A stretch of 64,000 nucleotides of DNA from Leptospira interrogans serovar Manilae (GTDB lineage: Bacteria; Spirochaetota; Leptospiria; Leptospirales; Leptospiraceae). The notes below the pieces were generated by a model, which worked only from the letters and a program-made list of their open reading frames with translations, was not told where the DNA came from and did no database searches. Shown here in pieces: positions 27,089-36,851 of the stretch; position 1 is the stretch's first letter, and each line of letters starts with the position of its first letter. Where the stretch lies: positions 1 through 64,000 of the forward strand of contig CAMCZP010000005.1 in assembly GCA_945887855.1 (NCBI GenBank). The letters run 5' to 3'. The translations under genes and the position numbers were made by a program.

Positions 27089-28389
27089 ATACTGTTGAGG
27101 TACTGAGTGATTGCAGTAGCTATTTTTCTAAAGGTAGATTCAAAAATTATAGGATCTTCTTCCAGAAGGGTTACTCTAAAACCATCCCTTTTACAACAAA
27201 AAGAAGAAAGTGGTACTACACAAATTCCAGTAGATGCCAAAAGATTTAAAACAAAACGTCTATCATTGGTTGCATTTTCTAATAAACTTTGAATATACCC
27301 GGATGCTTGCGTATTGGTAATTTGTAACTTCATAGAATCTTTTAGTATGCCATCCTGGAATACCACAGTTAGAAAAAAACCACCCCCCGGCTCGACCACA
27401 TAGATTCCAGGAACATTGTTAAGAATTTCTGTTGCAAGCCTTGCCCTTTTTTTGAATTTATCATTTCTTTCTTTTAAATGAGGAAGAAATTCAGGGGAAG
27501 AATAAATTTCAGGTATTGCCATTTGGGGAAGCGTTGTAGAACAAACTTCCAGCATCTTGGCATCTACCAAGCTCTTGATATACCTATCAAAAGTTAGGTC
27601 ATTTTTACGATTGAAAACTTCAATCCATCCACATCTAGATCCCGGCCATGGGAGTTCTTTGGAAATAGAACGGAGTGCCATTCCACACACTTTCTCCCCA
27701 ATGCATTCGGAGAGATGAATGGACCCTGTTCCAGAATAGTTGACATGGGCATAGGTTTCATCACAAATCAACATGCAATCATACTTTTCACAGATCTTTA
27801 CGATCTTTGCTATGATGTCTCTATTGTAAACAGCACCTGTGGGATTGTCGGGGTTGATAAGTAAAATCCCCGCTATTGAATCATTGTACTTCACTTTATT
27901 TTCAATGTCTTCTAGATCAGGCATCCATCCCAAATCCGGGTTGAGTTCATATGTCAAATGCTCATAACCACTGTGGGCTGCTTCTGCAGAAGAGTATGTA
28001 GAGTAAGCGGGACTAGGACCTAAAATCCTTGCTTCTCTTCTCATAAATCCAAAGATTTTAGCTACTGCATCGCCTAACCCATTGAAGAATAAAATATCAT
28101 CGGGAGTTATTTTTACTCCTCCCCTCTCATTTACTTTATCTGCCAGGAAAATTCTTGTTTTTTCATAACCCTGTGTTGCCGTATAAGCCCAAGACTTATC
28201 TTCCTTAACCAATCGTAGTACAATATCCTTAATGAAAGGAGCAATTTTTTCGCCTTTTTGGAGAGGGTCACCAATATTTTCCCAGGTGATATCCACACCC
28301 ATCTTCTCCAAGTTTTTTCCAACTGCAACAATCTGACGGATTTCATAAATAAGTTCATCCGCACCTGGATGAACAATGTTTCTTCTCAT
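27085..28389 (-). CDS. PLP-dependent class I/II aminotransferase
   Basis: 434 aa fold-type I enzyme. Lys244 in SISKELPWPGSR is the PLP Schiff-base lysine, Asp210 (CDETYA) binds the pyridine N and NPDNPTG is the usual substrate-loop motif. WAYTATQGYEKTR and the family length suggest the alanine/aspartate-type branch, but the amino acid is not determinable. First in an overlapping trio with murI and purM; a D-amino-acid precursor link to murI is possible, not shown. Confidence 0.9.
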   Translation of the reverse strand: MRRNIVHPGADELIYEIRQIVAVGKNLEKMGVDITWENIGDPLQKGEKIAPFIKDIVLRLVKEDKSWAYTATQGYEKTRIFLADKVNERGGVKITPDDILFFNGLGDAVAKIFGFMRREARILGPSPAYSTYSSAEAAHSGYEHLTYELNPDLGWMPDLEDIENKVKYNDSIAGILLINPDNPTGAVYNRDIIAKIVKICEKYDCMLICDETYAHVNYSGTGSIHLSECIGEKVCGMALRSISKELPWPGSRCGWIEVFNRKNDLTFDRYIKSLVDAKMLEVCSTTLPQMAIPEIYSSPEFLPHLKERNDKFKKRARLATEILNNVPGIYVVEPGGGFFLTVVFQDGILKDSMKLQITNTQASGYIQSLLENATNDRRFVLNLLASTGICVVPLSSFCCKRDGFRVTLLEEDPIIFESTFRKIATAITQYLNSI

Positions 28390-28393
28390 AGAA

Positions 28394-29050
28394 CTACCCT
28401 AACTGTATATGTCCTTTATTTCGTTTGCTCCGAATATATTCTATTACGGCTGGTAGTATAGAGAGAATGATAATAGCAAAAATAACCAAGGTAAAATTCT
28501 TCCGAATCATGGGGAGATTTCCAAAATAAAAACCTGCTATGGTAAATATTAAAATCCATATTACCCCACCAACGACATTGTACAAAATAAAATGTCTGTA
28601 TTCCATTGTTCCAATTCCAGCTACAAATGGTGCAAATGTTCGAATGATAGGAATAAACCTTCCTATGATAATGGTCTTTCCACCATACCTATCATAAAAT
28701 TCTTTAGTTTTTTCCAGATGGCTTTCTTTGATAAATCGAAGTTTTTCCCCTTTTAAAATTCTATCTTTGAAGAACATTCCAACTCTATAATTTACTGTGT
28801 CCCCAAGGATAGCAGCTATGATTAACAAAAAAATAGTTAAATAAATATCCAGATCTCCCCTGGCAGCAATGGCACCTATTGCAAAGAGAAGGGAATCTCC
28901 TGGCAAAAACGGAGTAACTACCAGCCCCGTTTCTGCAAAAATTATAATAAACAATATGATATAGGCTAAGGTTCCATATTCTTTCAAAATGACATCTAAG
29001 TAGGTATCAATATGCAAAACAAAATCAAATGCTAGTTTTAAGAGTTCCAT
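28394..29050 (-). CDS. DedA family (SNARE-associated/VTT) membrane protein
   Basis: 218 aa with about five hydrophobic segments. [24 protein letters not shown] and [18 protein letters not shown] are the two conserved re-entrant blocks of the DedA family, which act as undecaprenyl-phosphate or phospholipid flippases/scramblases. Such a role fits a region rich in peptidoglycan genes. It lies 4 bases upstream of the aminotransferase and is likely in the same transcript. Confidence 0.93.
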   Translation of the reverse strand: MELLKLAFDFVLHIDTYLDVILKEYGTLAYIILFIIIFAETGLVVTPFLPGDSLLFAIGAIAARGDLDIYLTIFLLIIAAILGDTVNYRVGMFFKDRILKGEKLRFIKESHLEKTKEFYDRYGGKTIIIGRFIPIIRTFAPFVAGIGTMEYRHFILYNVVGGVIWILIFTIAGFYFGNLPMIRKNFTLVIFAIIILSILPAVIEYIRSKRNKGHIQLG

Positions 29051-29218
29051 TTTTTTTCTAGGGAAATAAACCCCCTTCCTCTATGTCAAAGTCTAGTGTT
29101 CTTTCTCTTTGAAAATAGAAAAAAGACCTTCCTCTAAAGAAACGGTGTGGACCAAGGAAAATCCCCCATCTTTTGAATTATCTATAAAATTTCTTTTTTC
29201 GATTTCCCCACCTTTCCA

Positions 29219-30430
29219 TTGCTAAATTCTGATAAAAATATGACTGATCCTTCCTTTGGTATTGATGCTTTTTTGCAAAAATTAAAAAATTTTGAAATTT
29301 CTAGAAACAAACTTCATTTCCAATCCTATTCCCTTTCCCCATTTGAAAAAATCTTGGATTCCTTTTTGGAACCCAATCCACATCTACTTTTTAAAATTTC
29401 AGTAGTTGGAACCAATGGAAAAGGTTCGGTTTCTGAATTTTTGTCTACACTTCTCTCAAAAATCGGAAATGTGGGCTTGTATACGTCCCCCCATCTTTTT
29501 TCTTTTACGGAACGAATCAAATTAAATGGAAATCCCATCTCCAAAGAATGGATCAATGAATGGATGGAATCTCTCCCGACCAAAAAAAGAAATGATTTGC
29601 ATACTTTGTCTTATTTTGAATTTCTAACCCTCTTAGCGTTTGTTTACTTTAGGGAATATAAAACATCCTATGAGGTCTTAGAGGCAGGTCTGGGGGGAAG
29701 GTTGGATGCAACAAAAATATCTCAGCCAGATTTTGTAGTTCTTACCAAAGTAGATTTAGACCACACAGAAATTTTAGGGAATTCGAAAGATGAGATTCTC
29801 ACAGAAAAACTTGGAATTATAGCAAAATCTACGAAAATTTTATTTTTTATGAAACAAGATGGGATAAATCAAAAAAAAATAGAATCTATTTTAAATAACA
29901 AATATGGTTTAAATCCATATATCATTGGTTTTGATGAAGAAATTGAACGATATACAGATTATTTAAGTTTTAATTACCAATATTCTATTTTTATATTAAA
30001 AAAGCTTGTCACAGAAAAATATCTTGAATTATATTTCCTGAGAGTACTCGAAGAAATGAAAATAGCACCCAGACCTCAAGGTAGGATAGAAATTCTAAGA
30101 AAATCCCCTCCCATGATCTTTGATGTTGCCCACAATCCATCAGCTCTTTCATTTTTTTTAAAATCTATTATGAATCTCTACTTTGGGATCAAATGGAATT
30201 GTATGATTGGAACTTTTCCTGATAAAGATATCAAATCTATGCTACAAACACTCGTTGAAAATGAATACATAGAAAGTATATTCCAAATCATATCTTCCCC
30301 ATTTTCTAATGAAACTATACCCAATGATAAGATTTATCCAATAGAGTTGTATGACATCTCAAAAAAAATTCAGGAAGAATACCCACTTTTGATTGTGGGA
30401 AGCTTCAGACTCAGGGAGTTATTGGAATGA
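29219..30430 (+). CDS. folC: Bifunctional folylpolyglutamate/dihydrofolate synthase
   Basis: 403 aa Mur-ligase-fold enzyme adding glutamate to folates. GTNGKGSV is the P-loop, TSPHLFSFTERIKLNG the folate-binding loop, EAGLGGRLDATK and DHTEILG the metal/ATP site, and FDVAHNP the C-terminal domain motif. Slightly shorter than most FolC (about 420). The start is uncertain: TTG 29219 and ATG 29240 both lack a clear ribosome binding site. The end overlaps the CopG-like gene by 4 bases. Confidence 0.93.
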   Translation: MLNSDKNMTDPSFGIDAFLQKLKNFEISRNKLHFQSYSLSPFEKILDSFLEPNPHLLFKISVVGTNGKGSVSEFLSTLLSKIGNVGLYTSPHLFSFTERIKLNGNPISKEWINEWMESLPTKKRNDLHTLSYFEFLTLLAFVYFREYKTSYEVLEAGLGGRLDATKISQPDFVVLTKVDLDHTEILGNSKDEILTEKLGIIAKSTKILFFMKQDGINQKKIESILNNKYGLNPYIIGFDEEIERYTDYLSFNYQYSIFILKKLVTEKYLELYFLRVLEEMKIAPRPQGRIEILRKSPPMIFDVAHNPSALSFFLKSIMNLYFGIKWNCMIGTFPDKDIKSMLQTLVENEYIESIFQIISSPFSNETIPNDKIYPIELYDISKKIQEEYPLLIVGSFRLRELLE

Positions 30431-30615
30431 TAAAAAAAAATACGGAAACAGAAAAAAATAAAAAGATTTTAATATCCATTCGTTTGGATGAAATAACAAT
30501 TGAATATTTTAAAAAACTGGCTAAACAATCAGGAATAAAATACCAACATCTTATCAATCTCTATTTAAAAGACTGCGTTCAAAAAAATAAGAAAATCCAA
30601 ATGAAGTGGAAATAG
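30427..30615 (+). CDS. CopG/BrnA-like ribbon-helix-helix antitoxin, orphan
   Basis: 62 aa, basic. The ISIRLDEITIEYFKKLAKQSGIKYQHLINLYL core has the ribbon strand followed by two helices, as in the CopG-type antitoxins (GI-Y-Q-LI pattern). GGGAG lies about 8 bases before the ATG and it overlaps folC (ATGA). No toxin ORF is adjacent: folC is upstream and cheR downstream. It may be a solitary repressor or the remnant of a type II module. Confidence 0.75.
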   Translation: MIKKNTETEKNKKILISIRLDEITIEYFKKLAKQSGIKYQHLINLYLKDCVQKNKKIQMKWK

Positions 30616-30658
30616 ATTTTCTAGTTTACATTGATCCATTCCATGGAATCATTAACCT

Positions 30659-31528
30659 GTGAACGAAATTAATTTTGGATCCATCCCTGGAATGGAAGAG
30701 CCTGAATTCAATTATTTGAAAACAGTTATCTATGAAAAGACAGGGATATCTCTTGCTCCACATAAAAAAATTATGCTCCAGTCCAGGCTAAACACCCGAC
30801 TGAGACAAAACCAAATTATTAACTTCCAGGATTATGTAGGTAAGCTAAAATCTGATGTCAATTTTTTTAAAACAGAAATCTTAGAAATCATCAATCGGGT
30901 TACAACAAATAAAACGGACTTCTTCAGAGAAAATCATCACTTTGATTACTTAAAATCAACAGCCTTTCCTGCAATTGAGCAAAAGAATAAAAATTTTTCC
31001 AAAAAATCTTTGCGAATCTGGTCTTCGGCATCTTCCACAGGAGAAGAACCATATTCTCTCGCAATCACCGTTCATGATTACTTTTTAGGCAAAACTGGAT
31101 GGGATATAAAAATCTATGCATCCGATATCGATACAAATGTTTTAACACATGCGGACAAGGGTATCTACAAAGAGGATCGATTTTCAACTGTAAACAAAGA
31201 TATTGTAAATAAACACTTTACACTTACCAACACACCCGATGGTAAAGAATATAAAATCAAACCCAATATAAGAGAGTTGATCCACTTTCGAAAAATTAAT
31301 CTCCTGGAGTCACCTTACCCTTTTTCTGAAAAAATGGATATAATCTTTTGCAGAAATGTGATCATATACTTCGACAAACCTACCCAAACAAAAATCTTTC
31401 AAAATTTAGAAAAAGTTATGATTGATGATGGATTGCTAATCATAGGACACAGTGAAACCCTATTCGGAATTTCTGAGAACTTTAAATTTCTCGGTCATAC
31501 AATCTACCAGAGAAAGCCTAAAGGTTAA
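30659..31528 (+). CDS. cheR: CheR-type MCP methyltransferase
   Basis: 289 aa; GTG start with a weak GGAA upstream. N-terminal helical CheR domain (about 10-75) then the SAM-dependent methyltransferase: RIWSSASSTGEEPYSLAI binds SAM, DIIFCRNVIIYFD and GLLIIGHSETL are the CheR blocks. It methylates glutamates of chemoreceptors. There is no cheB, cheA or receptor nearby, so it is detached from a chemotaxis operon. It abuts ddl with no gap. Confidence 0.95.
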   Translation: MNEINFGSIPGMEEPEFNYLKTVIYEKTGISLAPHKKIMLQSRLNTRLRQNQIINFQDYVGKLKSDVNFFKTEILEIINRVTTNKTDFFRENHHFDYLKSTAFPAIEQKNKNFSKKSLRIWSSASSTGEEPYSLAITVHDYFLGKTGWDIKIYASDIDTNVLTHADKGIYKEDRFSTVNKDIVNKHFTLTNTPDGKEYKIKPNIRELIHFRKINLLESPYPFSEKMDIIFCRNVIIYFDKPTQTKIFQNLEKVMIDDGLLIIGHSETLFGISENFKFLGHTIYQRKPKG

Positions 31529-32566
31529 ATGATTAGAGTTGCTATTCTGTTTGGGGGAACTTCCTCCGAACATGAAATTTCCATTAAAACCGGTCGATTT
31601 TTAATGGAAACTTTGGATAAAAAAAAATATGAACTCTATCCCATTTACCTTACAAAAAATAGGGAATGGATTTACAATGAGAAACCAATCTCTTCCCTAA
31701 CCTGGGAAAAAGATCTCTCACCTTCGAAGTTGGAATCATTTCTCTTAGAAAATTCCTTCCAAATAGTTCCAAACTTTCCCATTCATATCCCATTTGGTGT
31801 TTGTGTGATGGGTTTGCATGGTGGTGAAGGAGAAGATGGCACCCTCCAGGGGTTCTTAAAAACTCTAAAAATCCCCTACACTGGATCTGGGATTTTGGCA
31901 TCTGCTCTGGCAATGGACAAGTTTAGAGCAAACCAAATATTTCAGATGAATGGAATGAGCGTATCACCTTTTTTTGAAATTACAAAGTTGGATTATTTTA
32001 GTACATCTTTTTTATTGGAAAGCATTTGCACATCATTTCCATATTTTGTAAAACCAACATGTGGTGGCTCTAGTGTTTCTACAGGAATAGTTACATCAAT
32101 ACAAGAATTGGAGGCAAAGCTAAACGATTTATTTTTAAACGATGATAGAGCCCTCCTCCAAAAGCCTATCAAGGGCATAGAAGTTTCCTGTGGAGTGATT
32201 GACCGTAAAATAAATAACAGATATACCCCAATTGCTCTTTTTCCCACCGAGATAATTCCAAGTGGTGAATTTTTTGATTTTGCTTCAAAATACACTGTGG
32301 GCAAAAGCCAAGAAATCACACCCGCTCGAATTAGTGATACTCTTATTTCCACAATCCAAACTTTGTCTGTAAAAGCTCATACCATATTGGGATGTAAGGG
32401 ATATTCACGTACAGACTTTATCATAGAGGATATGGTTCCTTTTATTTTAGAGACCAACACTCTCCCCGGTATGACCGAAACAAGTTTGATTCCGCAACAA
32501 GTTGCTTACCAAAATGAAACAATGTCAGACATATTAGATCTTTTGATTGAGAATGCTTTATCCTAA
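31529..32566 (+). CDS. ddl: D-alanine--D-alanine ligase
   Basis: 345 aa, ATP-grasp. FGGTSSEHEISIKTG at the start, MGLHGGEGEDGTLQG (substrate loop), KPTCGGSSVSTGI (ATP loop), GCKGYSRTDFI and ETNTLPGMTETSL (metal/D-Ala site) are all intact. It supplies the D-Ala-D-Ala dipeptide for MurF; murF itself is not in the window. ATG is 1 base after the cheR stop. It ends 2 bases before the convergent HD-GYP gene. Confidence 0.97.
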   Translation: MIRVAILFGGTSSEHEISIKTGRFLMETLDKKKYELYPIYLTKNREWIYNEKPISSLTWEKDLSPSKLESFLLENSFQIVPNFPIHIPFGVCVMGLHGGEGEDGTLQGFLKTLKIPYTGSGILASALAMDKFRANQIFQMNGMSVSPFFEITKLDYFSTSFLLESICTSFPYFVKPTCGGSSVSTGIVTSIQELEAKLNDLFLNDDRALLQKPIKGIEVSCGVIDRKINNRYTPIALFPTEIIPSGEFFDFASKYTVGKSQEITPARISDTLISTIQTLSVKAHTILGCKGYSRTDFIIEDMVPFILETNTLPGMTETSLIPQQVAYQNETMSDILDLLIENALS

Positions 32567-32568
32567 AT

Positions 32569-34551
32569 TTATGCGATATGATCTATTAACTTAGGAGTTA
32601 AAATTTCATAAATTTTTCCATCTATAAAAACATTTAGTAAATCATTGTCCACATGATTATCTTTTACTTCCATCTTTAGTATATCAAGAGCTCTCTCAAC
32701 TGGAATCGCTTTTTTATAAGGCCTGTCTTTGTCGGTAAGTGCATCATATATATCTGCAATGGTCATCATTTTGGATTGGATTGGAATTTCATGTGCCAAC
32801 AAACCCCGTGGATACCCTTTTCCATTTAGTTTTTCATGGTGTGCGTGGGCAATCTTGGGGATTGATTTTAGTCCATCTGTCCAGGGGATTTTGCTTAAAA
32901 ATTGAAATGTATGTTCAACATGAGATTCCATTTCCAGTCGTTCTTTTAAATCTAAAGATCCTTTTTTTATGGAAAGAAAATTATATTCGTATTCTGTAAT
33001 CAAGGGATAACTCGAACCATCTACAAACTCATAATTTATTTTAGCAATATCATCTAATAGATTTGAACTGGTTTGTTCAAGTACTGTGGGTTCATTGCAT
33101 TTGATAACTATTTCCATTAAATCGGTAAGTCTTTTTTTTTCTAATGCAAACTCAGAATCTATTTTTGTTTCATAACCGGTAAATTCAGAACTACCATTTG
33201 ATTTTAAATAATCTAGTTTCTTTTGGTTAAATTTTGCTTCTAAATCTTTAATAAGATAATAGAATCTCCATTTGATAATATCAAGTTGATAGGATTCTAA
33301 TTTTTTTGACTTAACTAAAACTTTTTCCCGAACTCCAACCTTTCCAAAATCATGCAAAAGAGATGCATATCGTATTTCACGCATTTGGTCATACGTAAAT
33401 TTAACATCTTTAAACATTCCATCATCTAAACTATCTACTAACTTAGCCAATCCAACAGTAAACTCTGCCACACGAAATGAATGACCACTAGTTGTGGGAT
33501 CTCTAGATTCAATTGCACTGACCGATGCAGTAACAAATCCCTCAAAGAGTTTTTCTATATCCTGAATAAGATTATTATTTTGGATAGCTACAGCAGCTTG
33601 ACCTGCTACACTCATCACAAGATCTTCAGAATATTTATCAAAAGAAGTAACATCACTTCCTTTCATTTGCTCAGGAGTGAGTTTTTGATTAAAATTTCTT
33701 TTTTTATTTATTAACTGTATTACACCAATTACTTCACCCATGTGATTTTTCATAGGTACTACAAGCATACTTTTAGAATAATAATTTTTTATTTTATCAT
33801 ATTCACTATTAAATCTATATTCCATATTGGGAGGGAGATTGTATGCATCAGGAATATTTAAAAGCTGCCCTGTAAAAGCAACAAAACCTGAAATACTTTG
33901 TTTATTGATGGGCATTAAAAATTCACTTGTTTTTAGATCGAGTGCTGACACCTTAAATCTTAGATTTTTGGGAACTCCATTTTCATCCTTTTCAACTAGG
34001 TAGAGAGAACCACCATCTGCAATACAAATCTCTCGAGCACTGTACAAGATATCTCGTAATAGTTTTGTAAAATCTTTTTCATTTCCTAGGCTCATGCCTA
34101 TTCTGGTGAGTTTTGAAATATGGCTGGTACTGATGTTAAATTTGTATTGAAGTTCAAAACCTTCTCTTCTCATTTGAAGAAGACTAAATATATTTATAAA
34201 ATTTCTAGCAAGAAAGACAGGTGGAACTGTAAATTCAATATTAGAGTAATACAAATCTTTTTCTAAATCTGTTTGGGTAAGAACATCTTCCTCGAAAGGA
34301 GCATTGACCACGATCATAGCTAAAAAATTAGAATTGATAGTTAGAATATTTCGAATTTGTTTGTGTTTTGTTAAAATAGTTTCTTTGTTTAAATAAAATA
34401 CTACTAGTATGAATTTGTTTGTGGATTGGATTACGCTTGGATTGATTATTATATCTTCTATATCAATGATTTTAGCATTTATTTGTTGAGAAAATGACTG
34501 GATTTTACCTGTCAATCCTGGATTGTCAGTGATAATATATTGTGTGCTCAC
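32569..34551 (-). CDS. GAF / HD-GYP domain protein, probable c-di-GMP phosphodiesterase
   Basis: 660 aa, soluble. Residues 1-125 may be a degenerate receiver-like domain; a GAF domain spans about 150-325. The HD-GYP domain runs from ~335: His357, His400-Asp401 ([10 protein letters not shown]), His569, His571, His572 and the GYP triad at 579-581 (GKGYP). Metal-binding residues appear complete, so c-di-GMP hydrolysis is plausible. About 120 residues (~412-535) are inserted between the HD motif and the next conserved helix, unlike the compact domain. Alone on its strand, convergent with ddl. Confidence 0.9.
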   Translation of the reverse strand: MSTQYIITDNPGLTGKIQSFSQQINAKIIDIEDIIINPSVIQSTNKFILVVFYLNKETILTKHKQIRNILTINSNFLAMIVVNAPFEEDVLTQTDLEKDLYYSNIEFTVPPVFLARNFINIFSLLQMRREGFELQYKFNISTSHISKLTRIGMSLGNEKDFTKLLRDILYSAREICIADGGSLYLVEKDENGVPKNLRFKVSALDLKTSEFLMPINKQSISGFVAFTGQLLNIPDAYNLPPNMEYRFNSEYDKIKNYYSKSMLVVPMKNHMGEVIGVIQLINKKRNFNQKLTPEQMKGSDVTSFDKYSEDLVMSVAGQAAVAIQNNNLIQDIEKLFEGFVTASVSAIESRDPTTSGHSFRVAEFTVGLAKLVDSLDDGMFKDVKFTYDQMREIRYASLLHDFGKVGVREKVLVKSKKLESYQLDIIKWRFYYLIKDLEAKFNQKKLDYLKSNGSSEFTGYETKIDSEFALEKKRLTDLMEIVIKCNEPTVLEQTSSNLLDDIAKINYEFVDGSSYPLITEYEYNFLSIKKGSLDLKERLEMESHVEHTFQFLSKIPWTDGLKSIPKIAHAHHEKLNGKGYPRGLLAHEIPIQSKMMTIADIYDALTDKDRPYKKAIPVERALDILKMEVKDNHVDNDLLNVFIDGKIYEILTPKLIDHIA

Positions 34552-34687
34552 TTATATTTAACCTCCCTACCTAGACCAAAAGGAATTCCTTAACCAGTAT
34601 AAAAAGGAAAGATAAAGTAAAAAGTAAAAAAGAACTTTTCTTAGAAAAAAGCCATAGAAATAATCGCAGGAAAAAAAATATGGATAG

Positions 34688-34725
34688 ATAAACTATAGAA
34701 GGTTTTGGGTACTTCTATAGTTTAT
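34688..34725 (-). terminator. Terminator-like hairpin after flgE
   Basis: A 14-bp nearly perfect stem (34688-34701 with 34712-34725, core AAACTATAGAAG / CTTCTATAGTTT, one G-T pair excluded) with a 10-base loop. It lies 15 bases past the flgE stop in the direction of transcription, and a run of eight Ts follows about 10 bases later on the minus strand. AT-rich, so strength is uncertain. Confidence 0.6.
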
Positions 34726-34740
34726 TTAGGTGAGTAGTTC

Positions 34741-36141
34741 TTATCTCTTGAGTCCTAGAACCTCTTGGATCATTTGATCAGATGTAGTGATGGTTTTAGA
34801 ATTTGCCTGGAAACCTCTTTGGGTTACAATCATATCTGTAAATGCATCCGATAGATCCACATTTGACATTTCTAAAAGCCCAGCGTTTATTTTACCTCTA
34901 CCCGCAACTCCAGATTCTCCAATATTGGCTTCACCTGAGTTCATAGAATAAGCAAACATAGTATCTCCGACTTTGTTCAAACCGGATGGGTTATTAAATA
35001 CTGCCATTGCAATTCTTGCTAGGGGCTGCTGAACACCATTGGAATAAACACCTGTGATAGTTCCTGAGTTATCAATGGAAAAAGCTTCCATATAGCCCAT
35101 ACCGTAACCATCTTGCTTTACTGCTTTGGTTGTGAAGTCAGCGGAAAATTGTGTGATCCCACCAACCATTCCTGCTTCTCCAAGCTTTAGTTCTATGGTT
35201 TGAACCCCTGGATTACCTGAGATACGATAGGCAATTTTTGCAGAAAGGTTTCCACTCGACTGGCTATCTACACCATCCGATACACTCACCAATTTACCAT
35301 CGGGTGAAAAACCCAATTCAAATTCGGTGTTTCCTGGAAGCTCCGTATTTTGTCCTGCAACTGAGGAAGCATCAACGTCTATGCTTACTTGGCTTGCATC
35401 AGTGATAGCCGCATTTGCTTTCCAAACATTGTCCCTAACTTTATAAAATTGAACTTTTAATTCTCTTTCATTTCCCTGGTCATCAAAGATTTTAATGGAA
35501 GTTGAATGTCCCCTTCTCTTTTTTGGATCAGGATCAGATATCATTTTTTGGATTTCTTCAGGACTTGCACCTTCGGGAACAGACAATGCAGCACCATTTA
35601 AATTAGATTGGAATACAACTTCTTTTGTAGCTTTAGCGGATTCTTTTGAATAGAGTGGAATCACTATATCTTCTATGGAAGCAGAAGTGTTTAAATATTT
35701 ATTTCCATTTTCATCTATTCTGGAATTCCATCCCTGAACCTTGACTCCATTGGAAGGATTAACAAAACTTCCATTTTTATCCACATTGAATGCACCGGCT
35801 CTTGTATAAAATTCTTTGTCTCCATTTTTTACTATGAAGAAACCTTCTCCAGAAATTGCCATATCAGTATTTTTTCCCGTTGTCTGGAAAGAACCCTGTG
35901 TCATTAATTTATCTATTGTAGCAATCAAAGAACCCAGTCCCACCTGCTTTGGGTTGACCCCACCTATACTTTCCTTTGGCTCGGAAGCTGCTCCGAGTTC
36001 CTGGGAAATCATATCTTGGAAAGTTACACGTTCAGCCTTGAACCCATGTGTATTGACATTGGAAATATTGTTACCGACAACATCCATCCTAACTTGGTGA
36101 TTCTTTAAGCCGGATACACCGGAGTACAAAGATCGCATCAT
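34741..36141 (-). CDS. flgE: Flagellar hook protein FlgE
   Basis: 466 aa. N-terminal [27 protein letters not shown] and C-terminal [23 protein letters not shown] are the D0 helices of hook/rod proteins; the length fits a full hook protein. GAGG precedes the ATG. The protein contains no cysteine: Ser179 (FQSNLN) lies 13 residues after Lys166, the same spacing as Cys178/Lys165 of Treponema denticola FlgE, which form its lysinoalanine cross-link. Third gene of fliK-flgD-flgE. Confidence 0.96.
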   Translation of the reverse strand: MMRSLYSGVSGLKNHQVRMDVVGNNISNVNTHGFKAERVTFQDMISQELGAASEPKESIGGVNPKQVGLGSLIATIDKLMTQGSFQTTGKNTDMAISGEGFFIVKNGDKEFYTRAGAFNVDKNGSFVNPSNGVKVQGWNSRIDENGNKYLNTSASIEDIVIPLYSKESAKATKEVVFQSNLNGAALSVPEGASPEEIQKMISDPDPKKRRGHSTSIKIFDDQGNERELKVQFYKVRDNVWKANAAITDASQVSIDVDASSVAGQNTELPGNTEFELGFSPDGKLVSVSDGVDSQSSGNLSAKIAYRISGNPGVQTIELKLGEAGMVGGITQFSADFTTKAVKQDGYGMGYMEAFSIDNSGTITGVYSNGVQQPLARIAMAVFNNPSGLNKVGDTMFAYSMNSGEANIGESGVAGRGKINAGLLEMSNVDLSDAFTDMIVTQRGFQANSKTITTSDQMIQEVLGLKR

Positions 36142-36171
36142 AAAGCTTTTACCTCAGAAATAAATTTATTT

Positions 36172-36849
36172 TTAATAACCATTTTTACTATTTTTAGCAC
36201 CGGGAAATTCTCTTTCCTTTGTATCCAACAAGTTTTTTTCGTTGGGATTCTCCCTAGAACTTCGGCCTGTTTCGGAAAAAGATGAATCAAGTTTTGGATT
36301 TTGTGAAGATTTTTCCGAATCCTGTAAATTTTCAGAGACATCCCCATTTAAAATTGCAGGGTCGGATATAAGATTTATCTGGTCAACCTCTACGGTTCGT
36401 CCATTGACCCGAACAAAAGACTTTCCATCAGAATCAAAAAAGAGAGCAGATGCTATACCTGTTACAGTCTCACCCGACACAAAATCAGGACCGCTTACCA
36501 ATTTTCCAACCAATGTATAACTTTGCCTGGCTTCCATTCTTTGCATGGATGTAGAAATATTTTTCATCTGTTCTAAACTTGAAAATTGAGCCATCTGTGC
36601 TATAAAATCCTGGTCTTTTACCGGATTGGTTGGATCTTGTTTAGAAAGCTGGGTGATCAAAAGTTTTAAAAAATCATCCTTACCTAGCTGCTTTGGTGTT
36701 GCGCGTATCTCAATACCTTTTAAGCCGCTTTTGTCTTCCTTTTCTAGTCGTTTGAGATGAGTTTTTAGATCAAATTTTTTCTCACTATCAAAGTACCTAT
36801 TGCGAATTGCCTCTTCTCCGGGTGAGGGAGTTCTTCCTATTTCAGCCAT
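36172..36849 (-). CDS. flgD: Flagellar hook cap/assembly protein FlgD
   Basis: 225 aa. [41 protein letters not shown] (residues ~55-95) is the conserved FlgD block needed for hook assembly. The C-terminal tail (about 175-225) is low-complexity Ser/Asn-rich, unlike the beta-rich C-domain of enteric FlgD. It lies 2 bases after fliK and 30 before flgE, same operon. Confidence 0.96.
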   Translation of the reverse strand: MAEIGRTPSPGEEAIRNRYFDSEKKFDLKTHLKRLEKEDKSGLKGIEIRATPKQLGKDDFLKLLITQLSKQDPTNPVKDQDFIAQMAQFSSLEQMKNISTSMQRMEARQSYTLVGKLVSGPDFVSGETVTGIASALFFDSDGKSFVRVNGRTVEVDQINLISDPAILNGDVSENLQDSEKSSQNPKLDSSFSETGRSSRENPNEKNLLDTKEREFPGAKNSKNGY

Positions 36850-36851
36850 AC

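Noticed and set aside
31993..32352. 119-codon minus-strand ORF
   Set aside because: Antisense of ddl, an intact essential gene.
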